This document shows positions 58,101-64,000 of a stretch of 64,000 nt of DNA, piece by piece. A program made the position numbers and the translations under genes. Location of the stretch: assembly GCF_035046505.1 (NCBI RefSeq), contig NC_089822.1, forward strand, positions 105,798,807 through 105,862,806, read 5' to 3'. Source of the stretch: Tiliqua scincoides. Taxonomy: Eukaryota; Chordata; Lepidosauria; Squamata; Scincidae. Numbering within the stretch: the stretch's first letter is position 1; every line of letters starts with the position of its first letter. The notes under the pieces were generated by a model, which was not told where the DNA came from, did not search any database, and saw nothing but the letters and a program-made list of their open reading frames with translations.

Positions 58101-61100
58101 CCACTGTCTGAATTCATCAGAACTCCAGGTTAGATGACTGCAGCAAGGCAAATGTTGCTGGGACTGAAGATCTGAGATGGAGATAAGGCTAGGGGAAAAA
58201 AAAATAATTTGGTTATTTGATTTGAAGGGATAAACCAAATGTTTAATTTTCCAAGTAGGAAAACAAAGATGTATATATATAGCAATCAACATCATAGGTC
58301 AACACATATTTTGTTGTCTTCAAAGTTAGGCCTATTCTTGGGTATATTTCAGATGCTGAAACAAAAAATGGCATTGGTTGTGCCCAGCTGACTATAGTTT
58401 TGGGGGTACAGCATAGCTTCTTTAGTGAATGGTTCAAGCACACGATTCAAGATTGAGGCACCATGTAGAGCCAGGCAATGGCACCACCACAACAGGGCAT
58501 CGTCACCACAGGGTACCACGACCACGGTAAGTTTGGGAACCGCTGAGCTACAGTAATTAAGAAACTTAAAGAATGATTGAAGTTTAGCCAGAACTTTAGG
58601 CTGTGGGACTTCCAGAACTGCATTCATTGTCTCTAGAGACTTCTATAAGCCTTGGGCATCTATAATTTGCCCATAGTATGCTATTTAACATTCATTTTTT
58701 TTGTGCAGATAGCTCATAGTCCTTATTCTACTAAACATTTCAATACAGTTTGCAGGATTTTCAGATGCTCCTCATCACATTCCCTTCTGTGTTCTTGGAA
58801 TACCTTGCACAACTTGATCCACTGCCCTTTGCCAGAGCAGGAGCTGATGTTGTATCAAACACTAGTCTGTTAAATTGATACAATCCTTTTGAAGTATTGA
58901 TGGTGAGGTATACCAAATCTTCCATCTGCAAGTAAGTCTGTGACAAATCAATCCTGCTGAATCACTTATCTCCTGAGAGAGTTGCAAATATGTCATCCAT
59001 ATGCGGCAAAGAATTAACAGTACACCTTCAAAACAGGTAACCACCCTGAAATGGTAACCTTGAAATCTATACAGAACCTAACTACTCCTCCCTCTTTAAT
59101 AACTAGAAAAAAGGGATTGCCCATTCACACCGCCTACCACGGTGACTATATTAATAGTAATATTTTTCCTCGTATTTTCCCTGATTTTCTACTGTGTTGT
59201 GCTCTCATATTTAATTATGGACTATGCATACATCCAAAGCCAGGCAACACCATCCAGACCAACCTTGCCTACCCATACCAACTCTTGCCAATCCTGAATT
59301 GTATCATGGACTACTGTGCTGTGGATTCCTCTGTCTCAAATGAACCAGGAACATTGCTTTTCTTGAAATTCAGGTCAACACAACGTGGGATAAGGAGGTT
59401 AGCCCTTCTATGCAACCTCCTGCTTCCAATATGAATATGCTAACATTCCAAGCACCTCCTGCTTTGTATGCATTTTGTAGTGCCTCCAGTAAATGCAACC
59501 ATTCAGTGTATTCCTCATGTTTGTAACCTACAGCCCTCCATTTTGATCAGGGTTCAGTTTCTCAATCTTTCAATGTCACCACTGTATCCTGCTTGTATCC
59601 ACTGAGAAGTGTGTCTTGTGCATCTACATTGTGAAGTTAGTCCTGCCTTTTATCTGGTTTCCACAGTAACATTCTGAACTAATCTATTGGGCAACATCCT
59701 CTGTGTGCAATTGTTTTAGGATTTTCCTCATGGAGCAATGTCTTTTTAATTGTGTGTCAGGATGGCTCATATCACCACCCACCTAGATCCATACATTTAT
59801 TTACATAGTAGATCACATATTTATTTACATACCACTACAGAAGCCTCCAGAATCCTTTCTGACTCACCAGTAATTTGATAAAGCAATTCCAAGAGCTGAA
59901 TGTAGGGGGCTATTCAAAAACCCTGCCACATTACACGGGTCCAGGAATGCATACATTCCTGGTCAGTGGTGTCCCTGGTATTAGAGCCAGAAGAAGACCC
60001 CATGTGGTACTGGGTGGTGATTCAGGTGAAGAAGCATGTGGCGTCCCGGAGCACTCAGAAAGCCTTCTGAGCCATCAGAAGGCCCTTTAAACAGTACTTC
60101 TGGTTTTCTGGGAATAAAGCTTAAGGGCCCGTCAGAGGCTCAGAAGGCTTTCTGAGTGTTCTGTGATGCTGCACAAAGCTCCAGAGTGCCCAGGTAAGCA
60201 AGGGGGTGCATCAGCTTCGGGGGGGGGGGGGGAAGGGGCAGGTGCTAGCCTGGGAGGTGCACTCTGTGGTCGTGGCCATGGGAGTGAAGTTGCCCAGGGT
60301 CACCACTGTTACTGGTGTCATATCTGGGAGGAAACCGACCTGCTACAGGAGCTCTTTGGCTTGTGGATCCGTTTACCATGAAGGAGTGTACAGGAGCTCA
60401 GGGACACAGCTCCAGGACTACAGCTGCTGCAGTAGTACGTTTTGGTATAAACAGGACACTTTCCATTCTAGTATGAGTCTAAATATGACGATGCTCATTT
60501 TCTGCAATTATTTCCTATATTTAAAAGATTTCAGAGACACTTCACAGTGGTGTTTGGTTTTCTGTATTATTGTATCTAGCTGCTAACACCACCTGGGCAG
60601 GTAGACCTGGGCTCCGTATTGGAAGCCTGGTAGACCTGGGGTCCAAAGACTATTCTGGCTGTTGCCCCCCCCCCCCTTGGAAAGGGGCCCAAAAGAAACT
60701 TTGTACCCCCTGATAAAATCTCTTTCAGAGGCCCTGACAGCAGGGGACAAAAGGTGAGAAATGCGGAGCACACTCTAACCACCAAGTGGCAACCACCCAG
60801 ATAGAATAACCCAGATAGATGGTTAGTGTGCTCTGCATTTGTGAATGTTGTGAATGTTGTCTCAAACTAGAGTTTTCGTGTACTAGAGTCTCCATGCTGC
60901 ACCTCAGGATCCTTGCAGGATGTGTAGTTAAGTGTGCTTCATTTTCTGAGGTCAGCAGATGAAAGAGACAGAAGCTGCCTATACTGCATATCAGTGGTTC
61001 CCAAACTGGGTTGGGACTACTTGTGGGTGGTGACCTGATTTGTGGTGGATTGTCAATGGGTGATAGAGAGATTGGTTAACTAATTTCCTCAAGCACTGAA

Positions 61101-61662
61101 GCTGATCAAAAATCAGATACTGTAGCTGCTAACTTCAATATAAGAACTCAGCTCCTGCAGTTTGCAAACTTGCATAAATATAGGGAGATGTTTGTGGGTC
61201 TTTCTTTCTGGTTATTATAATTACTTATAAATAAAAATTTTCTAGATCTCCTTTTTAAGAAGTTTTGTAAAGCTAGGTGGGTCCCGACAGAGCGTTGTTT
61301 TGAAAAGAGGGTCCTGGTGCTCAGAAGTTTAGGAACCACACTGCTGTACGTACATGGCTTTACCAAAGGCGAGCTCAAGATGCTTTGCTCTCTTTAGCAG
61401 ACAGGAAGGATGGGAGAAAGGAGAGATTGAGCAGATACATGGGCAGACATGCAGGTCCCTGTCTGTCTCACCTATAACCCAGCGGCAGGTCCTCACCACT
61501 GCACTGGCTCAGAACACGCTTCAAGCCCTGCCAGGCGGCATCCTCGTCGCTCCCTCCAGCCCTGCAAAGCACCCGGCGGGCGAAGTCCCGGGCCTCGCGC
61601 TGCCACTGGTCCGAGAAGGGGTCGCTCACGGAGCCAGCAGCACCCGCCGGGAGCAGATCCAT
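33704..61662 (-). CDS. CTC1: CST telomere maintenance complex subunit CTC1, complete coding region
   Basis: CTC1 with STN1 and TEN1 forms CST, an RPA-like single-strand DNA binder that recruits DNA polymerase alpha-primase for telomere C-strand fill-in. Twenty-three exons, in minus-strand order: 61662-61472, 58188-57939, 56680-56481, 55228-55084, 53886-53584, 51733-51605, 50644-50450, 47396-47241, 47161-46958, 46270-46147, 43480-43366, 41767-41326, 40018-39929, 39655-39527, 38955-38891, 38631-38522, 37480-37315, 36059-35988, 35876-35741, 35622-35558, 34601-34436, 34324-34198, 33807-33704. Phases close throughout and give 1227 residues (human 1217). Diagnostic blocks: HLPCCSHLTWSS, NGSLYVQDNTGILPCEV, SLVSFSGEIVERT, WGLLPGARILF, ILVEDGTCELVASCKN. 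Intron 11 uses a GC donor. The divergent N-terminus and the start of exon 8 are the least certain parts. Confidence 0.95.
35558..35876 (-). CDS. CTC1: CTC1 exons 19-20, cysteine-rich zinc-ribbon segment
   Basis: Exon 19 (35876-35741) ends HWICSLCKETILKE and exon 20 (35622-35558) encodes ESCNQCGPSCLSHIG. The cysteines (about residues 1064, 1067, 1077, 1080 and 1084) align with the human segment WVCAYCTSICRQGKC to GSTC, the zinc ribbon of the most C-terminal OB-fold. The spacing of the first pair, C-x2-C, is kept. The 118-base intron between them (35623-35740) is the shortest in the gene apart from that between exons 18 and 19 (35877-35987). Confidence 0.85.
36604..37122 (+). mobile_element. 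~520-bp non-autonomous DNA transposon, sister of 17140-17690
   Basis: The left end GGGCACAATCCTAACTTGCG and the right end CAAAGTTTGGATTGCGCCC are inverted partners. The interior is GC-rich (CGCTTGCGTCGGCTCTGCAG). It lies in CTC1 intron 17. Confidence 0.65.
37514..37734 (+). mobile_element. hAT-type MITE in CTC1 intron 16
   Basis: The termini are CAACGATTTTCAGCC and GTTGAAAATCACTG. The flanks CTTTAAAC and CTTTAAAA match at 7 of 8. It sits 33 bases upstream of exon 17 in gene orientation. Confidence 0.8.
39120..39325 (-). repeat. tRNA-derived SINE (MIR/core-like layout), antisense
   Basis: On the minus strand: ACGTTCAAATCCCTACTCAG (B-box region), CTGGGTGACCTAGGGACAGT, CCTACCTCACAGGGTTGTGA, then TGGAGGAAGGTGGTATAATA. 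This is the widespread amniote SINE pattern. It lies in a CTC1 intron, in gene orientation. Confidence 0.7.
39331..39432 (+). repeat. ~100-bp palindromic MITE
   Basis: ACAATCCTAACCAGGTCTAC, AGAAGTAAGTCC, GGGGCTTACTCTCAG, then GTGTGGTTAGGATTGCAGCC. Same family as the elements at 16251 and 52903. Confidence 0.7.
41326..41767 (-). CDS. CTC1: CTC1 exon 12 (largest coding exon)
   Basis: A 442-base exon encoding FYAQFYFEDVKILHAPEKR, a low-conservation Ser/Lys-rich linker, RLFWVSHKEGLMRRNYQ (human RLFLLCHKEALMKRNF) and LCFQALVQWMGKAELGE. It joins exon 11 through a split Arg codon across the GC-AG intron. The linker has no clear human counterpart at residue level. Confidence 0.9.
42440..42860 (+). 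repeat. CR1-type LINE fragment with a MITE inside
   Basis: 42490-42590 reads in one frame as part of a CR1-type reverse transcriptase (LDKLNDKAHANKREFHRVKY, KVLHIGT). The piece resumes after a palindromic MITE at about 42663-42755. It lies in CTC1 intron 11. Confidence 0.6.
43096..43190 (+). mobile_element. 95-bp palindromic MITE flanked by TTA
   Basis: Starts CAGCCCAATCCTACGCATGT and ends GTGTGGATTGGGTTGGGCTG..., with TTA on both sides (43093-43095 and 43191-43193). The TTA flank matches PIF/Harbinger target preference, a tentative assignment. Confidence 0.65.
43366..43480 (-). CDS. CTC1: CTC1 exon 11 with a GC splice donor
   Basis: Encodes CLLEIEIFQLVMERFLQSEF and then PSWQQLVTQKHVKEKKTR. 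The exon ends ACAAG and the intron begins GCAAGT (minus strand, 43365-43360), the canonical GC-type donor. No in-frame GT donor gives the correct join to FYAQFYFEDVK. Confidence 0.88.
44460..44935 (+). mobile_element. Partial GC-rich non-autonomous DNA transposon
   Basis: Shares ACACAGATCCAAGCAGCCTG and TTAAGTACCAGATGC with the family at 17140-17690, and ends ATCTGGATTGTGCCCTGA. The left end is damaged. Confidence 0.5.
45097..45423 (+). mobile_element. hAT-type MITE with exact target duplication
   Basis: The termini are CAGGTGTGTCAAACAT and GAGTTTACCCCTG. The exact 8-bp duplication TTCTAAGA lies at 45089-45096 and 45424-45431. A reversed relative ends at 8217. Located in CTC1 intron 10. Confidence 0.88.
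45629..45976 (+). mobile_element. hAT-type MITE (family C, copy 2)
   Basis: The termini are CAGTGGTATCATTAGG and CCTTAATGACACCACTG. The interior matches 14560-14911. The target duplication is eroded. Confidence 0.72.
46420..46830. other. GC-rich unclassified intronic segment in CTC1 intron 9
   Basis: About 400 GC-rich bases (CCCCCCCACCGTCACCTGAG, CTCACGGAGCCTCACGCAAC) stand out from the AT-rich intron and are probably a decayed repeat. Open frames on both strands look compositional. Confidence 0.35.
47679..47776 (+). mobile_element. Small hAT-type MITE (TAGAGGTG termini)
   Basis: TAGAGGTGATTGTTTCCAGT to TTTTCAAACACCTCTA, 98 bp. The flanks CTCATAGA and TTCATAGA match at 7 of 8. Intact counterpart of the interrupted element at 15138-15611. 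Confidence 0.8.
48012..48467 (+). mobile_element. Non-autonomous hAT element (family A, copy 3)
   Basis: The termini are CAGGGGTATCCAAAGT and GGTTTGGGCACCCCTG. The exact duplication CTCAAGAG lies at 48004-48011 and 48468-48475. It has the same 456-bp length as copy 1 at 5216-5671. Located in CTC1 intron 7. Confidence 0.92.
48646..48737 (-). repeat. Long near-perfect hairpin (40-nt arms, 12-nt loop)
   Basis: Arms 48646-48685 and 48698-48737 are reverse complements at 39 of 40 positions, around the loop AATGTGCAGTAA. In the CTC1 sense (minus) transcript the single mismatch becomes a G-U pair, so the RNA stem would be fully paired. No other copy was seen in the window. It may be a MITE relic, an RNA-editing substrate or a young small-RNA hairpin. 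Confidence 0.85.
49237..49475 (+). mobile_element. hAT-type MITE with exact target duplication
   Basis: Left terminus CAGTGGTTCCCAACCTGG; right terminus GTGATTGAAAACCAGCA is its imperfect partner. The duplication CAGTAAAA lies at 49229-49236 and 49476-49483. A second right-end-like sequence, AAGGTTGGGAACCACTG, at 49732-49748 belongs to another fragment. Confidence 0.75.
49895..49972 (+). repeat. Partial palindromic MITE
   Basis: TTTACTCAGAAGTAGACCCA followed by TGCATTGAATTGTAGCC matches the ~90-bp palindromic family. Truncated. Confidence 0.5.
50230..50275 (+). repeat. Short tandem repeat of TATAGGCGATC units
   Basis: Three spaced copies of CTATAGGCGATC followed by a variant TATAGGTAGATTC. 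It lies in CTC1 intron 7. Confidence 0.7.
52079..52104 (+). repeat. (CA)n microsatellite
   Basis: Thirteen CA units in CTC1 intron 5. Confidence 0.92.
52903..52992 (+). mobile_element. 90-bp palindromic MITE flanked by TTA
   Basis: CAGCCCAATTCTATGCACGT to GTGTGAATAGGATCACAGCC, with TTA at 52900-52902 and 52993-52995. Same family and same flank as 43096-43190. Confidence 0.65.
53050..53245 (+). repeat. SINE with 5S rRNA-derived segment and RTE-like tail
   Basis: 53103-53165 matches the 3' half of vertebrate 5S rRNA (GGCCTGGTTAGTACTTGG, GGGAGACCGCCTGGGAATAC, GGGTGCTGTA). It is followed at 53166-53203 by a tail identical over 34 bases to the 3' end of the LINE at 18130-19400. The whole is inserted into another SINE whose tail is split into GTAAGCCGCTTTGGGCAT (53075) and GGAAAGGCGGGATATAAAT (53210). 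The 5S part lacks its 5' half and internal promoter, so it is not a 5S gene. Confidence 0.8.
54475..54521 (+). repeat. (CTCCCT)n/(CT)n microsatellite
   Basis: Hexamer TCCCTC repeated five or six times, merging into a CT run. It sits in a pyrimidine-rich stretch (54240-54530) of CTC1 intron 4. Confidence 0.88.
54819..54986 (+). mobile_element. ~168-bp MITE with GGGCNCAATCCTA-type termini
   Basis: The left end GGGCGCAATCCTAACCAAAC and the right end CTGATTAGGATTTGGGCC are inverted partners. Sister copy at 63170-63346, partial one at 21488-21580. Confidence 0.7.
55240..55375 (-). repeat. CR1-type LINE 3' end, antisense
   Basis: AACATAAGAGCCTTGATGAA, AAGGATCCATCTAGTCCAGG, then CTGGGAATCCCATAAGCAGG. 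Starts 12 bases beyond CTC1 exon 4. Confidence 0.65.
55670..56165 (+). repeat. CR1/L2-type LINE 3' end, sense
   Basis: Plus-strand C-terminal coding remnant (55700-55918: KIMQGMDRVDREAPFSLSHN) runs into the 3' end (TAGTGGGCCACTATGAGATA, CTGATCCAACAGGACTCTTC, TTATGTTCCTATG). Same subfamily as 21786-23156 but more decayed and in the opposite orientation. Confidence 0.8.
57070..57430 (-). repeat. L2-like LINE ORF2 fragment, antisense
   Basis: The minus strand (57071-57364) reads AIKKAFISSAKSCPAELFQV, then FEHCNEFARHFAKKI, matching the region between endonuclease and reverse transcriptase of L2-type LINEs. Broken and isolated. Confidence 0.6.
57500..57800 (+). repeat. L2-like LINE ORF2 fragment, sense
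   Basis: Plus-strand words (ATGGACAGATCACTATCTAG, CAAAACGGGGGGCCCAAACG, GCCTTGGATCAGATTGCTCC) match the end of the L2-type endonuclease region. Opposite in orientation to the neighbouring fragment at 57070-57430. Confidence 0.5.
58560..59150 (-). mobile_element. Ty3/Gypsy-like LTR retrotransposon fossil (pol fragment)
   Basis: The minus strand shows short stretches of Gypsy-type reverse transcriptase and connection region (LTINTSKGLYQFNRL; AVLEVPQPKVLAKLQSFFKF). No LTRs were recognised. It is old and heavily broken; remnants may reach to about 59,800. Confidence 0.55.
59964..60200 (+). repeat. MITE-like segment with a perfect 22-bp inverted repeat
   Basis: CAGTGGTGTCCCTGGTATTAG at 59964 resembles a hAT left end. 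Arms at 60052-60073 and 60137-60158 (CACTCAGAAAGCCTTCTGAG and its complement) are perfectly complementary across 63 bases. The right terminus is not clear. Confidence 0.5.
60992..61343 (+). mobile_element. hAT-type MITE in CTC1 intron 1
   Basis: The termini are CAGTGGTTCCCAAACTGG and AAGTTTAGGAACCACACTG. The flanks CTGCATAT and CTGTACGT are only partly alike, so the insertion is old. Confidence 0.7.
61472..61662 (-). CDS. CTC1: CTC1 exon 1 and start codon
   Basis: The frame opens at ATG 61662 (MDLLPAGAAGSVSDPFSDQW) and ends LPLGY plus two bases of the next codon before GTGAGACAG. Human CTC1 has LPLSY at the same place, which fixes the frame. Sequence before LPLGY is poorly conserved, as expected for the CTC1 N-terminus. 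The exon is GC-rich. Confidence 0.85.
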
Positions 61663-61760
61663 AGCCTCAAGCCTCGACTATGGTTTGCACCGGGGATGGA
61701 ACTCTGCCGTTTTTTTCCTCTCTTCCGGGGATGGAAGCAAAGGCCACCTATAGGAAATGG
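61663..61760 (-). promoter_or_regulatory. CTC1: CTC1 promoter region
   Basis: An ETS-type motif CTTCCGGGG (CCGGAAG on the coding strand) lies at 61722-61730, about 60 bases upstream of the start codon, in moderately GC-rich sequence without a TATA box. The position fits a TATA-less housekeeping promoter. The start site is inferred. Confidence 0.45.
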
Positions 61761-61830
61761 AGAAGTACAACAATACTAGAGTTAGGAGCGTTGTGTGGAG
61801 GTGCACATTCCGGGTTCGGTTGCTTTATTT

Positions 61831-62078
61831 ATGCATGCATCCATGCTGCATGTGCAGATTTGGGGCATGCATGCAGCCATGCATGTGCACATTGGAGCAT
61901 GCATCCATACATGTGCACATTTGGAGCATGCATGCATGCATCCACCGACCCACCCATGTGCAGATTTGGGGGCATGCATGCATCCATGCAGGTGCACATT
62001 GGAGCATGCATGCATCCACCCATGTGCAGATTTGGGGCATGCATGCATCCATGCATGTGCACATTTGGGCATGCATAT
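61831..62078 (+). repeat. GCATGC-rich minisatellite
   Basis: About seven units of 30-37 bases built from GCATGCATGCATCCATG and alternating spacers GTGCAGATTTGGGG and GTGCACATTGGAG, giving a two-unit (~68 bp) higher-order period. It starts 169 bases upstream of the CTC1 start codon. Open frames on both strands (His/Met/Cys-rich) are repeat artefacts. Confidence 0.88.
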
Positions 62079-62193
62079 CTCGGGAGTGGGAGCTGCCTTT
62101 GAAAATCGACGGAAAATACTGGGACTTCTCTTAGTGGGCTGTGACTGGATAAAAAGCGTCTAGTTCGCCCTGCAACAAAAAGTCACTGCAAGG

Positions 62194-62420
62194 CAGTGGC
62201 GTAGCTAGAGGGGATGCAAAGTAGGGAGCCTCACCGCAGGGTGCAAGCGGCCCCTCCCCCCTTTCAGAGCCATTCCGGGCGGGGGGAGCAATTCGCCTCC
62301 GTTTTGCTCCTCCCCCCGCCAGGAATGGCTGCTAAGGAGAGGGAGAAGGGCCGTTTGCACCCTGCGGTGAGGCTCCCTGCAAAACTTAGTGCGTTGCAGT
62401 CCTCTCTAGCTACGCCACTG
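62194..62420 (+). mobile_element. Fold-back hAT-type MITE with exact target duplication
   Basis: The termini are CAGTGGCGTAGCTAGAGG and CTCTAGCTACGCCACTG. The inverted region continues inward (GGAGCCTCACCGCAGGGTGC and its complement), making the element nearly palindromic. The exact 8-bp duplication CTGCAAGG lies at 62186-62193 and 62421-62428. Confidence 0.92.
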
Positions 62421-62826
62421 CTGCAAGGTTCAGGAGACACCCCTCCCTCCAAGAAATGTTCATCTTTGTGTGGATGGAAGGAAAATAACTTTTTCCTGAC
62501 GTCGTTGTGATACTTTGTGATTGTGTGATTGCACAATCTGGGCGACATGGTTTGATCCTTGTTTTGCTTGGCAGGATTGCTCTGCCATCCAACTCATCGT
62601 TTCGGTATTTTCCGCAGGTTCGCGCAGCACTTGGAAAAGGAACTCACGTGGCAGGGCAAAGGTGTTTTGGGTGCCTGACGAAATACACCAATAAAGACGA
62701 CTGAGGTGAACAGGGCGGGGGAGGAAGACCTGGCTGAGATTTCCCACGAGTTAGCAACTCTGATTCTATGAATTGCATGTATCATCACACAGAGAAACTA
62801 ACCACTGAACCAATCCTCATTGAGCA

Positions 62827-62918
62827 GGGCTGCAATCCTATCCGCACTCACCAGGGAGTAAGCCCCCTTGGCTATAATGGGACTTACTTCTGAGTAGACA
62901 TGCATAGGCTTGGGCTCT
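62827..62918 (+). repeat. ~90-bp palindromic MITE
   Basis: GGGCTGCAATCCTATCCGCA to CATAGGCTTGGGCTC. A partial second copy follows at 63008-63080. Confidence 0.7.
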
Positions 62919-63169
62919 AAATTACTCCACAGGAACTGAATAATTCTTTAGGTCTTGTTGCATGTGCAAAATATGGTTTTTGGGGGGAAGGGGGGGTAAA
63001 CATTTTAGGCTGCAATCCTACACACAGGAGTAAGTCCCAATGAACTGAGTGGGGCTTCAGAGCAGACATGACCAGGCTTGTGCTATTAGTGTATGTATAC
63101 AAGCCAATAGTTCTCACAGCTTCTGTGTGCAAATAAGCACTAGACTGCCAGCCCAATCCACTACAGGGC

Positions 63170-63346
63170 CCAATCTGACCCAACTTTCCAGCACTGGTGG
63201 AGCCACAATTCAGCCCCAAGGTAAAGGAACAAATGTTTCCATACCTTGAGGAAGCCTCTGTGACTGCCTCCCTACCATAGGATGCAGTGCATGCCTCACT
63301 GACACAACTGCACTGGCACTGGAAAATTGGATAGGATTGGACCCTA
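63170..63346 (+). mobile_element. ~177-bp MITE with GGGCCCAATC-type termini
   Basis: GGGCCCAATCTGACCCAACT to GGAAAATTGGATAGGATTGG. Sister of 54819-54986. The following 63350-63960 is GC-rich, repeat-like intergenic sequence without a recognisable gene. Confidence 0.65.
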
Positions 63347-64000
63347 CAACTCCCTATGTTGCAGTGGCACCTGCTGCATTCAGAGGCCTCCTCAGGGCCA
63401 TATAGGGGTAAACCTATACCACCCACTGGTTTTACTCAGACCTGTTCCAGTGATATCCAACCGCTGCCTTCCCAATCCACCCTTCTCCCCACCCCTGTCA
63501 CCACCGCTTTCCACCCCCTGCACAAACATAGGTAGGTATCTATTGTCCATTGGGGCATGAAGTCAACTGCTTGCTGCTTGCAGTGACCCAGGCCACGCTC
63601 TGGCTTTGCCTTTTGCATCCCACAGGGTATTTTTGGCAGCATTGGGTCTCCTCAGGGTAAGGGGACATTTGTAAGCCTCAGCAGTCATGGGTCAACATGA
63701 ACCTGCACCAGCAATATCACTTGCTCAAGTGCAAGTTGATCCATGCAGGAGGATCAGAACCAGGAAGGGGGTTTGGATTCAGTGACCGCCACCAAACCCG
63801 CCCCTGTCCTGGGCCCAATCTGCTCATCCCACCCCATCTCTTCCCCGTTTTGCCTTTCCCATCATGTTCAACCCCCTCCACATCTTCCCTGCCCTATTCT
63901 GCCCCCTATGCAGGGCTTATCTGTTCTGGCAGTCCTCTGTCACTCTGCTGGCATTTGCCTGAAAGCTCTGGCCTTCCTTCTCGTGTGCCAGCAACCTGTG

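Larger units (their letters stand above)
58189..61471. other. CTC1 intron 1: mostly old repeats
   Basis: A hAT right end (GGTAAGTTTGGGAACCGCTG at 58526-58545), a Ty3/Gypsy fossil, a 22-bp perfect inverted repeat at 60052-60158, and a hAT-type MITE at 60992-61343. No other genes seen. Confidence 0.5.

Noticed and set aside
61782-62163. Overlapping open frames on both strands rich in His, Met and Cys
   Set aside because: They are produced by the minisatellite, whose units contain no stops in several frames.

Overview
The window is nuclear DNA from a vertebrate, most likely a squamate reptile. It contains three conserved multi-exon genes with GT-AG introns. The introns are packed with CR1/L2-type LINEs, an RTE-like LINE, tRNA- and 5S-derived SINEs, and many short hAT-type and palindromic MITEs of the kinds abundant in lizard genomes. 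The squamate call rests on repeat style and is an inference; the exon structures were read directly.

Layout. (1) 1-13.1 kb, plus strand: the 3' two thirds of a V-ATPase catalytic subunit A gene (ATP6V1A or a close paralog), ten exons, then a 2 kb 3' UTR. (2) 13.1-16.07 kb: intergenic repeats, including two hAT elements nested one in the other, each with an exact 8-bp target duplication, then a GC-rich promoter. (3) 16.07-31.53 kb, plus strand: METTL16, the U6/MAT2A m6A methyltransferase, nine coding exons, 560 codons. (4) 31.53-33.70 kb: shared convergent 3' ends. (5) 33.70-61.66 kb, minus strand: CTC1, large subunit of the CST telomere complex. All 23 coding exons can be placed with consistent phases, giving 1227 codons, including one GC-AG intron. 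(6) 61.66-64 kb: CTC1 5' flank with a GCATGC-rich minisatellite and several MITEs.

The three genes have separate housekeeping roles (proton pumping, RNA methylation, telomere C-strand synthesis) and do not form a pathway. In human, METTL16 and CTC1 are both on 17p but not adjacent, and ATP6V1A is on chromosome 3, so the neighbourhood is worth a synteny check.

I saw no bacterial-type system, CRISPR array or novel protein-coding system. The most interesting signals are in repeat biology and gene architecture: a 5S-derived SINE whose 3' tail is identical to that of an RTE-like LINE elsewhere in the window, nested transposons with intact target duplications, a 40-bp-arm hairpin in a CTC1 intron, a minisatellite just upstream of CTC1, and the GC-AG intron.
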